From positions 1 to 64,000 of the forward strand of contig JAAFJG010000001.1 in the NCBI GenBank assembly GCA_013298075.1: 64,000 nucleotides of DNA. Direction: 5' to 3'. Positions 47,001-55,854 of the stretch are shown in pieces; position 1 is the first letter of the stretch, and each line of letters begins with the position of its first letter. The notes under the pieces are model-generated. The model did no database searches, was not told where the DNA came from, and worked only from the letters and a program-made list of their open reading frames with translations. Source of the stretch: Cytophagales bacterium. GTDB lineage: Bacteria; Bacteroidota; Bacteroidia; Cytophagales; Microscillaceae. A program made the translations under genes and the position numbers.

Positions 47001-47453
47001 ATGACTAATTTCAGTATCAAAAAATTTGAAAAAAATCATATTCCTGATGTGTTAAATCTTATCAAAGAATTAGCAGAATACGAAAAAGCACCTCGCGAAG
47101 TTACGAATACAACCGAAAAAATGTTAGAAGATGGGTTTGGAGAAACGCCTATTTTTGGTGGATATATAACAGAAATCGAAGGAAAAATAATTGGAATGGC
47201 AATTTATTATTATAGATATTCGACTTGGAAAGGACGAGTTTTATATTTAGAAGATTTGTATATTATGCCTGAATATAGGCGTTTGGGAATAGGAGAAGCG
47301 TTTTTTGAAGAACTAATCAATCACGCTAAAAATACAAATTGTGCCAGAATTACTTGGCAAGTTTTAGATTGGAATACGCCCGCAGTCAAATTTTATGAAA
47401 AATTAGGAGCGAAAATTGATAAAGGTTGGTGGAATGGTTCTATTGATTTATAA
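47001..47453 (+). CDS. GNAT-family N-acetyltransferase (diamine acetyltransferase-like)
   Basis: A 150-residue acetyltransferase with the acetyl-CoA loop Y-R-R-L-G-I-G-E-A-F-F (about 92-102) after the L-Y-L-E-D-L-Y-I strand. The C-terminal W-Q-V-L-D-W-N-T-P-A-V-K-F-Y-E-K-L-G-A is typical of the spermidine/spermine N1-acetyltransferase-like group. It may acetylate polyamines or thialysine-like amines. Its length is normal. It is followed 35 bp later by a thioredoxin-like gene on the same strand. Confidence 0.88.
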   Translation: MTNFSIKKFEKNHIPDVLNLIKELAEYEKAPREVTNTTEKMLEDGFGETPIFGGYITEIEGKIIGMAIYYYRYSTWKGRVLYLEDLYIMPEYRRLGIGEAFFEELINHAKNTNCARITWQVLDWNTPAVKFYEKLGAKIDKGWWNGSIDL

Positions 47454-47488
47454 CCAAAAAAATAAAAATTAAACTAAAAAAATAAAAA

Positions 47489-48070
47489 ATGTTTACAAAA
47501 GAATTTATCGAAAAGGCATATATTTATCAAGAATATAGAAATTTCACCGACAAATTATTAGCCGAAGGAAAAACCACAGGCTTAGAACAAACTCCCGAAC
47601 TCACAGAATATACACGTTTAAACGTGCAAAGAATGAATAGATGGGACAAAACGGCTGTTATCAATCCAACATTAAGTGAAAAATTAACTCAATATTCGAA
47701 AAAAGAGTTTTGGTTAGTTTTGACAGAATCTTGGTGCGGAGATGCGGCTCAAAATATTCCTTTTTTGGTAAAAATGGCTGAATATTCTCCTAATATTACA
47801 CTGAAATTTTTATTGCGAGATGAAAATCCATCAATTATGGAAGCATTTTTAACAAATCGCTCAAAATCTATCCCAAAACTCATTCGATTAGATGAAAATT
47901 TGAATGTAATAGGCACTTGGGGACCTCGCCCACAAACTTTACAAGCACAATTTATTGAGTTCAAAAATCAAAATATGGTGAAAGAACAAATGATTGAAAT
48001 CGTACATAAATGGTATTTTGATAACAAAGGAATAGATTTGCAAGCAGAATTTTTAACACTTTTGTACTAA
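47489..48070 (+). CDS. Thioredoxin-fold protein with a single active-site cysteine
   Basis: A 193-residue cytoplasmic protein. The active-site region reads E-S-W-C-G-D-A-A-Q (about 78-86), so the second cysteine of a C-x-x-C pair is replaced by Ala. The cis-Pro loop S-I-P-K-L-I-R-L-D (about 127-135) and G-P-R-P follow. This sequence type is common in Bacteroidota and cannot do ordinary dithiol exchange; it may use monothiol chemistry or bind a partner. There is no signal peptide. An AAGATT-rich repeat starts right at its stop codon. Confidence 0.8.
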   Translation: MFTKEFIEKAYIYQEYRNFTDKLLAEGKTTGLEQTPELTEYTRLNVQRMNRWDKTAVINPTLSEKLTQYSKKEFWLVLTESWCGDAAQNIPFLVKMAEYSPNITLKFLLRDENPSIMEAFLTNRSKSIPKLIRLDENLNVIGTWGPRPQTLQAQFIEFKNQNMVKEQMIEIVHKWYFDNKGIDLQAEFLTLLY

Positions 48071-48150
48071 GATTTTCAAGATTTTCGTGATTTGTAAGAT
48101 TGATTAACTTGATTCTCAAGATTTTATCTTTTAAAAAAATATAAAATCAA
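48069..48150. repeat. AAGATT-rich dispersed repeat, copy B
   Basis: It starts at the stop codon of the thioredoxin-like gene and aligns with 13268-13350 over about 80 bp. It has the same series of GATTT and AAGATT units and the same end (ATCTT, then an A-run). It separates that gene from the peroxidase gene. Confidence 0.65.
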
Positions 48151-48185
48151 TTATCTATGAACATAAAAAATATATTTGAAATAAA

Positions 48186-49262
48186 ATGAAAAAAATCGTT
48201 ATTTTTTGTTTCTCTTTATTTTGTTTTACTTTATTTTTTAATTCTTGCCAACCTTCATTCCTAAAAAAATGGCAATTACCTGAACATTTTGGAGAGCAAT
48301 TTATTATTCCAAAAGATAATCCAATGAACGAAAACGCCGTTTTTTTAGGAAAAATGTTGTTTTTTGATGTACGTTTGTCTGCTGATAATTCTATTTCTTG
48401 TGCAACTTGTCATCAACCTGAAAAGGCTTTTAGTGATAGCAACAAAATTGCGATAGGCATCAATCAACAAATAAATGAACGAAATTCGATGAGTTTGGTG
48501 AATTTATTATGGAATAAAAACTTTTTTTGGGACGGAAGAAGTTATAGTTTGGAGCATCAATCTTTGCACCCCTTGACAAATCCGAACGAAATGGGAATGA
48601 ATATTGAAGTTTTAGAAAAAAAATTACAAAATATTTCTACTTATCCGCCATTATTTAAAAAAGCCTTTTCTACTTCGACAATAAATATAGATTTGATTGC
48701 GAAGGCTTTGGCACAATTTGAAAGAACTTTGATTTCTGCTAATTCTCGATATGATAAAATTATAAGAGGAGAAAGTGAGCCGACAGAAAGTGAAAAAAGA
48801 GCCATAAAACTTTTTTTTACGCACCCGATTGCGGAGTCAGGCATACGAGGTGGAAATTGTGGTGATTGTCATGGCAGTCATCTCACTACTTTGCAAACTT
48901 TTCATAACAATGGTTTAGATAAAAATTATACAGATATTGGCTTAGAAAAAATTACTAAAAAACGTACAGATAAAGGGAAAATGAAAGCTCCATCTTTGAG
49001 AAATATTGCCTTGACCGCACCTTATATGCACGATGGACGTTTTCAAAATTTGGAGCAAGTTTTAGACCATTACAACGAACACATACAATATTCTGATGCG
49101 TTGGATATTTTGATTATTGAAGGTACAAATGTTCCAAATGGCAAAAATTTAGGATTAACTAAACAAGAAAAACAAGATATTATTTTGTTTTTAAATATGC
49201 TTACAGATTCGAGTTTCGTTCAAAATCCTGCTTTTCAAAATCCGTTTTTAAAGAAAAAATAA
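48186..49262 (+). CDS. Di-haem cytochrome c peroxidase
   Basis: A 358-residue periplasmic lipoprotein (lipobox L-F-F-N-S-C, Cys21) that reduces hydrogen peroxide. It has two haem c sites: C-A-T-C-H (72-76) and C-G-D-C-H (225-229). The A-P-Y-M-H-D-G-R-F motif (about 279-287) supplies the distal Met ligand of the high-potential haem. W-D-G-R-S, N-P-x-E-M-G-M and L-x-A-F-E-R-T-L family segments are present. It belongs to the CcpA/MauG superfamily; the spacing fits a peroxidase rather than MauG. It converges on the GT2 gene with 24 bp between the stops. Confidence 0.92.
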   Translation: MKKIVIFCFSLFCFTLFFNSCQPSFLKKWQLPEHFGEQFIIPKDNPMNENAVFLGKMLFFDVRLSADNSISCATCHQPEKAFSDSNKIAIGINQQINERNSMSLVNLLWNKNFFWDGRSYSLEHQSLHPLTNPNEMGMNIEVLEKKLQNISTYPPLFKKAFSTSTINIDLIAKALAQFERTLISANSRYDKIIRGESEPTESEKRAIKLFFTHPIAESGIRGGNCGDCHGSHLTTLQTFHNNGLDKNYTDIGLEKITKKRTDKGKMKAPSLRNIALTAPYMHDGRFQNLEQVLDHYNEHIQYSDALDILIIEGTNVPNGKNLGLTKQEKQDIILFLNMLTDSSFVQNPAFQNPFLKKK

Positions 49263-49286
49263 TTATTTTTATGCGTATAAATTGTA

Positions 49287-50009
49287 TTACTTTGAAAATA
49301 AATTATATTTCAAAATACAATAAATGGCTCTAAATCCATCTTTCCAATTTATTTTTTTGCCTTCTTGATAAGTTCGACCATAATAAGAAATTCCTACTTC
49401 ATAAATTCTTACATTTTTGATGCGTGCTATTTTGGCAGTAATTTCGGGTTCAAAACCAAATCTATTTTCTTTTAATTTGATTTTTTGAATCATTTCAGTA
49501 GGAAACATTTTGTAGCAAGTTTCCATATCTGTCAAATTCAAATCACTAAATAAATTAGACAAAAAAGTTAAAAATTTATTGCCAATCGTATGCCAAAAAA
49601 ACAAAATTCGATGTGGTTTTCCACCTATAAATCTCGAACCATACACCACATCAGCAAATCCATCAAGAATTGGTTTTAATAATAAATTATATTCTTGTGG
49701 GTCATATTCTAAATCTGCATCTTGAATAATTAAAAAATCACCTGTGGCATTAAAAATTCCTGTATGCAAAGCGGCACCTTTTCCTTTATTTTTTTCGTGT
49801 TTAACGTATTGAATATTGAGTTCAGGATTTTGTTTTTGATAATTTTCGATGGCTTCTTCTGTATTATCTTTTGAAAAATCATTGATGATAATAATTTCCT
49901 TTTCAATATTTTGAATCAACTGAGTTGCTTTAATTTTATCCAATATAAAATGTATCGTTCTGCCTTCATTATACGCAGGAATTACGATAGATAGTTTTTT
50001 TATTTCCAT
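49287..50009 (-). CDS. GT2 glycosyltransferase, polyprenyl-phosphate mannose/glucose synthase-like
   Basis: A 240-residue GT-A enzyme. [10 protein letters not shown] (about 5-14), [17 protein letters not shown] and D-A-D-L-E-Y-D-P (D-x-D metal motif) are typical of DPM1/DPMS-type transferases, which charge polyprenyl phosphate. A C-terminal F-G-F-E-P-E-I-T-A segment is also conserved. The ATG at 50009 gives a 4-bp gap from the preceding HAD gene; a TTG at 50021 would overlap it. It may supply lipid-linked sugar to the GT-C proteins encoded at 50.8 and 58.0 kb. Confidence 0.9.
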   Translation of the reverse strand: MEIKKLSIVIPAYNEGRTIHFILDKIKATQLIQNIEKEIIIINDFSKDNTEEAIENYQKQNPELNIQYVKHEKNKGKGAALHTGIFNATGDFLIIQDADLEYDPQEYNLLLKPILDGFADVVYGSRFIGGKPHRILFFWHTIGNKFLTFLSNLFSDLNLTDMETCYKMFPTEMIQKIKLKENRFGFEPEITAKIARIKNVRIYEVGISYYGRTYQEGKKINWKDGFRAIYCILKYNLFSK

Positions 50010-50013
50010 TTTT

Positions 50014-50556
50014 TTATGCAATTTGACAAATAATTTTAGTTGCTTCTAACAAACTATTGACCGAAAAATCAATGATTTCAGAAGGTTTTTCGTGGCTTGC
50101 TTTTGTGCCTAATACTTGAATTGTTTTGACACCTACTTTATTTCCAGCCTCAATATCTCTTTGACTATCGCCCACCAACCACGAATTTTTTACGTCAATT
50201 TTATACTTTGCGATGGCTTTTTCTAATAACAAACTATCAGGTTTTCGACTCAAAGATTCAGACGTATATTTGGGATGATGTGGTGCAAAATAATGGTCAT
50301 CAATCAAAAAATTACACTTTTGTTGCAAATATTCCCAACATTTTTCTACTTCAATTTCCGAATAAATACCTTTCGCAATACCCGATTGATTTGTAATTAC
50401 AATCAATAAAAAACCATTTTTTTTAAGCATTTCTATTGCCTCTATTACGCCATCTAAAATATGAAAATATTCGATTTGATAGACATAATCAACTTTATCT
50501 TTGTTTAAAACGCCATCTCTATCCAAAAAAACGGCTTTATTTTCAATCGGAAACAT
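50014..50556 (-). CDS. gmhB: HAD-family phosphatase, D,D-heptose 1,7-bisphosphate phosphatase-like
   Basis: The 180-residue protein has the GmhB-type catalytic start F-L-D-R-D-G-V-L-N (nucleophile and acid-base Asp, about 10-18). T-N-Q-S-G-I-A-K-G (motif II) follows, then Lys in R-K-P-D (motif III) and [10 protein letters not shown] (motif IV). Histidinol-phosphate phosphatases are very similar, so heptose versus histidinol specificity is not certain. Of the zinc-loop Cys residues of classical GmhB only a partial His pair (Y-F-A-P-H-H-P) is visible. It is the first gene of a pair with the GT2 enzyme, and a full promoter lies upstream. Confidence 0.8.
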   Translation of the reverse strand: MFPIENKAVFLDRDGVLNKDKVDYVYQIEYFHILDGVIEAIEMLKKNGFLLIVITNQSGIAKGIYSEIEVEKCWEYLQQKCNFLIDDHYFAPHHPKYTSESLSRKPDSLLLEKAIAKYKIDVKNSWLVGDSQRDIEAGNKVGVKTIQVLGTKASHEKPSEIIDFSVNSLLEATKIICQIA

Positions 50557-50638
50557 TTTTGATACGGAATAAAATTATCAATTAAAATGATTTTTTTAGC
50601 AAACTTTTTTTATATTGATAATGTTTGTAATTTTTTTG

Positions 50639-50671
50639 CAAAGATAAGATAAATTATGTTTATTTTCTCAA
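50639..50671 (-). promoter_or_regulatory. Promoter for the HAD-GT2 pair
   Basis: On the minus strand TTG (50669-50671), a 22-bp spacer and TATCTTTG (50639-50646) match the consensus. The predicted leader is about 75 nt. Confidence 0.6.
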
Positions 50672-50811
50672 AATGTTAGGTATTTATTTTTTGGTGAATT
50701 ACTAACGAACATCTATTTGTATCATTTTAAATAGATAATTTGAAAATAATAAAATAGCAATATTTAAAAAAAGTAGCTGTGGTTTTTAACATAAACTCCT
50801 TAAAATCTTAT

Positions 50812-52068
50812 TTATGAATCAAACATATTCTTTCTATAAAACTTATCTTTTAATAATAATATAAACTGCCACGCAAAAATTATCATAAAAGGTTCTGCAT
50901 AATATCGCCACCTATAACCAACAAAAAAAATGATAGATAAGAGTATTGATGCAGCAATTGGAGCAAAAATAATAAAATCATCTAACTTAATCACCATTTT
51001 GAAAAGTTTAATTAGAATAAAACATAAAAAAAATACATGAACAAAAAAATTAATTGGGTTAAGAAAGTTTGATCCATATAACACTTCATAATTTTTTGGT
51101 AAAAAATAAATGGCTATCTTTCTTAAAATAAGTTTAATCTCACTTATAGGATTTTCTTTTATCCATTTGACTGCAACTTTTTGTCTTGCTTTACTTTCTT
51201 CCAATTCATTTAATTTGCTAATATTTTTTATTTGAGAATGAGAATATTGATAAAGTTGATTTGTAGAGTCTTGCCAATTCCCCATCCAGCTTCCTCTTGC
51301 GGTCGGATTATGTCCTTGGAGAAGTTCAAATCCTGTTTGAGTACTTAAAATATACTCTCCAAACATTTTTTTATTTTTTAATAGTAAAGGAATATGGAAA
51401 AGAAAGGTAATAGAAAATGTCAATAGAAGTAGTGGAATTAGTGAATATGACTTTTTTATTAAAACTATACACACATAAACAAAAAATACTACAAAATAAA
51501 TAGCTATGGACTGTGGTCTAAATAGACAGCTTAAACTAACAGAAATAGGTATTAGTAAATAATCCCATTTTATAAAACCATCTCTGAAAGAATATAGCAA
51601 CTTATAAGTAATTATTACTAAAAGTGGTAGAACAAGATTTTCGTAAGAAAACAAAATTCCAATGTAGATTAAAATTGATGGATAAAAACAATAAGTCAGA
51701 GTAGCGTATAATGCGTATTTTTCATTATTTAAAAAATGTAAACATAATTTATAAAAGTAATTGATTGATAAGCCAAATAAAATAATCCAAAATACTTGTA
51801 TAAAGATAATCCATATTTCTTTTTTTATTTTATTTTTTAAAAGAAATTCATAAACAAGAACAGTAAAAGAACCATGAAAAGCACTTTGTATAAATGATTT
51901 ATTTTCAGTATTGTATACGGTATAGCCATTTCCATTTTGGTTATTAAATGCAATTTGATAGTTACGTTCCTCGTCTGGATTCATCATAAAATCATTAAAA
52001 ACGAGAAAAGTTAAAATTACTTTGATCGTTATTGTTAGAATAATAATTATAGTTAACTTACATTTCAT
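50812..52068 (-). CDS. GT39-like (GT-C) membrane glycosyltransferase
   Basis: A 418-residue membrane protein with about ten or eleven hydrophobic helices. The first extracytoplasmic loop has M-N-P-D-E-E-R-N-Y (about 29-37), where GT-C enzymes such as ArnT/PMT carry their catalytic Asp/Glu. A loop with L-L-Q-G-H-N-P-T-A-R-G-S-W (about 246-258) is likely substrate-facing. It would move a sugar from a polyprenyl carrier onto a lipid or protein. It is not in a glycan cluster. It has a complete promoter upstream (52118-52148). Confidence 0.75.
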   Translation of the reverse strand: MKCKLTIIIILTITIKVILTFLVFNDFMMNPDEERNYQIAFNNQNGNGYTVYNTENKSFIQSAFHGSFTVLVYEFLLKNKIKKEIWIIFIQVFWIILFGLSINYFYKLCLHFLNNEKYALYATLTYCFYPSILIYIGILFSYENLVLPLLVIITYKLLYSFRDGFIKWDYLLIPISVSLSCLFRPQSIAIYFVVFFVYVCIVLIKKSYSLIPLLLLTFSITFLFHIPLLLKNKKMFGEYILSTQTGFELLQGHNPTARGSWMGNWQDSTNQLYQYSHSQIKNISKLNELEESKARQKVAVKWIKENPISEIKLILRKIAIYFLPKNYEVLYGSNFLNPINFFVHVFFLCFILIKLFKMVIKLDDFIIFAPIAASILLSIIFFVGYRWRYYAEPFMIIFAWQFILLLKDKFYRKNMFDS

Positions 52069-52346
52069 ACTAATATTTTATTTGTTTATAGTATTTAGAT
52101 TACACTAAAAATATTTGCAAATATAAGTATTAATCTACAATTTTGCAAATATATGTTATCAAGAGATTTTATTTCTCTTTGTAAAACATTGATTATCAAT
52201 TATTTATTTTACAAAATTAATTATCTAAATACATGAAAGGAATTATACAATATCTTTCCTATAAATATTCATAAATGTTAGTTCCACAAAGAAATTGGTT
52301 ACATTACTTTGATACTGACATTTCTTTTATGTTTAGAATAATGTTA
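52069..52346. other. AT-rich intergenic segment
   Basis: It contains the promoter at 52118-52148. The rest, up to the inverted palindromic repeat, is AT-rich with no gene or clear hairpin. Confidence 0.5.
52118..52148 (-). promoter_or_regulatory. Promoter for the GT39-like gene
   Basis: On the minus strand TTG (52146-52148), a 20-bp spacer and TATATTTG (52118-52125) form a full consensus promoter about 50 bp before the ATG. Confidence 0.65.
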
Positions 52347-52510
52347 TAAGGGAGCATATAAAAAATAAACTACCCACTCAAAAAAACCTATTTTTAGTTC
52401 CCTCACACCTGGGGAGGGTTAGGGTCTTTCCGCTAAAATTATGCCCCACCCCAGCCATCTCCAAAGGTGATGGAGTTTTTTTGGGTATAATATTTTCTAC
52501 TTAGTCCCTA
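52347..52510. repeat. Palindromic repeat, copy 2, inverted and without the insert (empty site)
   Basis: Its reverse complement reads TAGGGACTAAG...AAAAAAACTCC...GGCTGGGGTGGGGCATAA..., then ACCCTAACCCTCCCC and the second arm. It is the same unit as at 7821 but lacks the 161-bp element and the duplicated 10 bp. It is about 164 bp long and more diverged than the other two copies. A small hairpin, TCAAGGTTTTTAAAACCTTGA (52519-52539), follows. Confidence 0.8.
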
Positions 52511-52624
52511 AAATCCCCTCAAGGTTTTTAAAACCTTGAAAGAATAATAAAATAAATATTTATTTACAAAATTAAAAAGTCGCTATCAAACTTTCTCATT
52601 TTTTGTAGATATATACAAAACAAA

Positions 52625-52657
52625 AATTTCCCTTTTTCAATCAAAAAAGGGAAAATT
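52625..52657 (-). terminator. Terminator after the lipoprotein OmpA gene
   Basis: TTTCCCTTTTT pairs with AAAAAAGGGAAA across a 5-nt loop. On the minus strand it is followed by Ts. It lies 24 bp beyond the stop at 52681. Confidence 0.7.
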
Positions 52658-52680
52658 AATCACACTAAAAATATCTTTTT

Positions 52681-54261
52681 TTATTCTAATACAGAAATTT
52701 CTACACGACGATTAGCCCGCGCTTGGTCTTGATTTGTTTCTTGAAAATAAATGGGTTCGGTACGACCTGCATTTTGCGTCATCAATCTATATTCAGGAAC
52801 GCCTTTTGAAATCAAATATTGTTTTGCTAATTCTGCTCTTTTTTGAGAAATAATTAAACAACCTTTTGAAGAACCTTGCAAATCAGAATGACCTACAATT
52901 TTTACGACAGAAGAAGGATGTTTGCTCAAAAAATAAAGGACTTTATCCAAATCTTCATAATAAGTATCTTTAATTTTTTCACTAAAAAAATCAAAATTAA
53001 TAGCAATTTTTTCGAATCCTGTTACTAATTGTGGCTCATTTTCCACGTCATACATATAACTATGCTCGATGCTTTCTGCTCCTTTGAGATGATAACCAAC
53101 CGAATTTTTTTTCTCATTTTTACCATTATTTCCACTTGATAAGCCAATTTTATTCCTTTTAACAATTGTATGCGAATAAGAATTATTGTGGTGAGCAAAT
53201 TCGACCTTGATATTAAAAACATTTTTATCGTCTTCAGGACTTACTTGCAAGTTTCCTTCTGTGCTTAAATTATCTTTGATGATAACCGTTTGCCCATTTT
53301 TTTCTTGCGTAATATAAATTCTTTTTGCTCCTTCTGCTACTCGCCAAGTTAAAGTTGCTTTTTCGTTAGGCATTACAAATCTTTGTCCTGTAAAAAAAGC
53401 ATCAACTACTTCAACTTTATGCTTACATCTCGTTTGAGCGTGTTCACCTACTAAAGCCAAAATATATTCAGTAGTGATTTTAGGTTTTACTTTCAAATTT
53501 CCTGCATATTTCAAATTCGTTTGTAACACGATTGTAGTATAATTATTTTCCTTTTCTTCCAATAAAACATCTTTCAAATTTGGAAATACTTGCCAAATCA
53601 AAACTGCTTCTTCTCCACGCAAGAGTGTACGCGTGCCTGTAAAAAAGCCATGCCCAACTTTTACAGAATGGTTATAACGAATGGTATCATTTTTGACCAA
53701 TACGTTCAATTCATATCTTGTATTTTTGACAGGATTTACTCGATAACTTCCTTTTGTAGGCAATTTTTCCCAAACCAAATGTTCTTTTTCTTCTATCAAT
53801 TCACGAATCCAAACCTCGTTAGCATCAGGATTGACAGACCATTCTATATGAGCATCATCTCCAATAATAACAGTATCTTCTCCTCTAAAATAAGGATTTT
53901 CGACCAATACATTTATTTTTTTTCGAATTGCTTCGATTTTATCTTTTTGTTGATAATAAACGCTCAATTCATACTCTTGAGATTGTTGTGGAATGATTTT
54001 TTGACTTCCTTTTATTTCATTCGAATCTCGAATAGATTTTCCATTTACTTCAATTTTTTTGATAGAAGTAGAAGGACTAATTTCCCACTGCAAAAAACTT
54101 TGTTGTCCTTGTATTAGTTTTTGTGGTACAACTTCGAAACGCAAAATTTCAGGGGCTATTACTTCTGAAAGATTATTTTTAGATAATGGTTCACGTTTAC
54201 AACCAAATAGAGCAAATATGATAAGAAGAAGAATCTTCTCTTTTGAAATTTTAAAGTGCAT
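52681..54261 (-). CDS. OmpA-family lipoprotein with four Ig-like repeats
   Basis: A 526-residue lipoprotein (lipobox F-A-L-F-G-C, Cys21). Four related units of about 83 residues (around 40-120, 125-205, 206-287, 288-370) follow. Each has a form like F-F-T-G-x-R-x-L...L-x-W-x-V and looks like an Ig or beta-sandwich domain. After a Gly/Asn/Lys linker comes an OmpA-like peptidoglycan-binding domain (about 410-526) with G-H-S-D-L-Q-G (Asp ligand) and A-N-R-R-V-E-I-S-V (Arg). It probably anchors a surface structure to peptidoglycan. A two-branch terminator and a repeat lie downstream. Confidence 0.88.
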   Translation of the reverse strand: MHFKISKEKILLLIIFALFGCKREPLSKNNLSEVIAPEILRFEVVPQKLIQGQQSFLQWEISPSTSIKKIEVNGKSIRDSNEIKGSQKIIPQQSQEYELSVYYQQKDKIEAIRKKINVLVENPYFRGEDTVIIGDDAHIEWSVNPDANEVWIRELIEEKEHLVWEKLPTKGSYRVNPVKNTRYELNVLVKNDTIRYNHSVKVGHGFFTGTRTLLRGEEAVLIWQVFPNLKDVLLEEKENNYTTIVLQTNLKYAGNLKVKPKITTEYILALVGEHAQTRCKHKVEVVDAFFTGQRFVMPNEKATLTWRVAEGAKRIYITQEKNGQTVIIKDNLSTEGNLQVSPEDDKNVFNIKVEFAHHNNSYSHTIVKRNKIGLSSGNNGKNEKKNSVGYHLKGAESIEHSYMYDVENEPQLVTGFEKIAINFDFFSEKIKDTYYEDLDKVLYFLSKHPSSVVKIVGHSDLQGSSKGCLIISQKRAELAKQYLISKGVPEYRLMTQNAGRTEPIYFQETNQDQARANRRVEISVLE

Positions 54262-54573
54262 AGAATTAAATGTTGCTATAATTTATTTTATATTATTAAT
54301 AATAAAAAATATGGTATCTTTTGAGAAAACTCACACGTGTCAGATGCAGGTCTTTGATAATAATATTATGTTTTTTTGGTACTTTTTCGCATTGTTGTTG
54401 CAAACATAACGTTTTTTTATAAAAAAATTGTATTTTATTTTATTTTTTTCTAAAAAAAATAATTTTTTTTTAAAAAATATACTTCTTTTAAATTTATTGC
54501 GTTAGTTAAATGGCATATTCTATCATTTTATATGCTTATAAAATTATATTTATTTACATTTAAAAAAAGAATT
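54262..54573. other. AT-rich divergent intergenic region
   Basis: A 312-bp gap between divergent genes. The only notable feature is a minus-strand -7-like TATGTTTG (54401-54408), about 140 bp before the lipoprotein gene. Long A and T runs occupy 54410-54490. No gene is visible. Confidence 0.5.
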
Positions 54574-55431
54574 ATGAAAAAAATTGTTTACACTTGCTTG
54601 TTTTTGACAAGTTTTATTTTGTTTAGTTCATCAAAAAAAAGTTATTCTCCACCTACTTTGGAAGAGTTAAAAGAAAATCTATTGTATGCGAATACTTGTA
54701 CTTGGTATGATGCTCAAAGAGACGGAAAACCTGAAATTATTTTTGATAGAGAAGATAAAAAATCAGGAGAAAAATATCAAAATTATCCTATCAATCAATG
54801 TAGTAATTCTTCTTCTTTAGGTTTCAAATATTTTGAGGCAATAGGGTCAATTACTCAAAGTACAAATTGGTATGAACCTCAAACATATTTTTCGGAAAAT
54901 AATTTTAACCAAAGTTTTAAAGATATTTTTGGTGTCAATCCGATTGATAAAGTTATTCCTGATGCCAACGGAAGCAAAGAAAAAGGTTTTAGATTTTTTA
55001 ATAACAAATCTATAGAAACGATTTTTAATAAATTATATGTGAAACCTTCCACAAAATTTCAAAGTGTTACTTATCAAAAAGTTTATGATATTAGTTTGAA
55101 AGAATATTTTGCTGATGTAGCCAATGTAATTTCAATTATTCTAAAAGATAAGAAAAATTTTGATAAAATTGCCAAAGAATATTTTAAAAAAGCCACAAAA
55201 GACAAAGATTTTAATGGCATCACTGCTACCGATGAATATAGAAAAAAACATTTTCCAAACCTTGGTTTTGCTTGCAAAAATTATGATAACGCATCAAGCG
55301 TAAACAGATTATTAGGAATTATGCTAAGAAGACAAACCGATGGCACACTCAAAATTGCTTTAAATTCTTTCAAAAATATGTTGAAAGATTATGATAATAC
55401 TACCTTTGAAAAATACAAAAATGCGTTTTAA
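54574..55431 (+). CDS. Secreted protein of unknown function
   Basis: A 285-residue protein starting at the ATG at 54574 (a typical M-K-K-I-V-Y-T-C-L-F signal peptide, residues about 1-19); an in-frame ATG at 54532 adds an unlikely leader. The mature part is soluble and rich in Lys, Asn and Asp. Notable pieces are Y-A-N-T-C-T-W-Y-D-A-Q-R-D-G (about 37-50), a Cys at about 75 (N-Q-C-S-N-S) and one near 238 (G-F-A-C-K-N-Y). No domain family is recognised. It has its own terminator. Confidence 0.7.
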   Translation: MKKIVYTCLFLTSFILFSSSKKSYSPPTLEELKENLLYANTCTWYDAQRDGKPEIIFDREDKKSGEKYQNYPINQCSNSSSLGFKYFEAIGSITQSTNWYEPQTYFSENNFNQSFKDIFGVNPIDKVIPDANGSKEKGFRFFNNKSIETIFNKLYVKPSTKFQSVTYQKVYDISLKEYFADVANVISIILKDKKNFDKIAKEYFKKATKDKDFNGITATDEYRKKHFPNLGFACKNYDNASSVNRLLGIMLRRQTDGTLKIALNSFKNMLKDYDNTTFEKYKNAF

Positions 55432-55482
55432 TAATTTGTGGTAGTATATGCACAGATATACACATACATATATAAAAAATAG

Positions 55483-55520
55483 AAATGCAAGCACAAATTT
55501 TTATGTTTGTTTGCATTTTT
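55483..55520 (+). terminator. Terminator between the unknown secreted gene and feoA
   Basis: AAATGCAA (55483-55490) with ACAAA pairs to TTTGTTTGCATTT (ending 55518), with a two-base bulge, followed by T-rich DNA. Its position rules out the upstream start codon at 55507 for the following gene. Confidence 0.7.
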
Positions 55521-55548
55521 ATTATTTAAAATTTATACCTATAAAAAA

Positions 55549-55788
55549 ATGATAACACAAAATAATATTTTATTATCTGCCCTAAAAAAAGGAGAAAAAG
55601 GAATAATCATTGGTTTTGATGACGATGATATTGCACTGAAATTATTAGAAATGGGCTGTTTGCCACAGATGGAATTTTATTTATCGACCTTAGCACCTTT
55701 TGGCTGTCCGATTTGTATTGATATTGAAAATACACAAATTGCGATTCGATTATCAGAAGCACAACATATTTTAGTACAAAAAATTTAA
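55549..55788 (+). CDS. feoA: FeoA-family protein (ferrous iron transport)
   Basis: A 79-residue SH3-like protein. It shows the FeoA pattern: L-K-K-G-E-K-G-I-I-I-G-F at the start, L-L-E-M-G-C-L-P-Q-M-E-F (family R/E-L-x-E-M-G-hydrophobic) in the middle, and a strand I-A-I-R-L-S-E-A-Q-H near the end. FeoA normally partners FeoB in the cytosol to take up Fe2+. No feoB is in this window; the next gene, 66 bp on, is a DoxX-like protein with its own -7 element. The ATG at 55549 fits the conserved start; an upstream ATG at 55507 lies in a terminator. Confidence 0.85.
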   Translation: MITQNNILLSALKKGEKGIIIGFDDDDIALKLLEMGCLPQMEFYLSTLAPFGCPICIDIENTQIAIRLSEAQHILVQKI

Positions 55789-55821
55789 TTGTTTTTTTAT
55801 TTTTTTGTTTACCTTTTTGTT

Positions 55822-55829
55822 TATCTTTG
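55822..55829 (+). promoter_or_regulatory. Putative -7 element for the BT_3928-type gene
   Basis: TATCTTTG fits the consensus, 26 bp before the ATG at 55855. A TTG at 55805-55807 is only 14 bp upstream, shorter than normal. Confidence 0.45.
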
Positions 55830-55854
55830 CAATCAATTTTATACATTTATTTTT

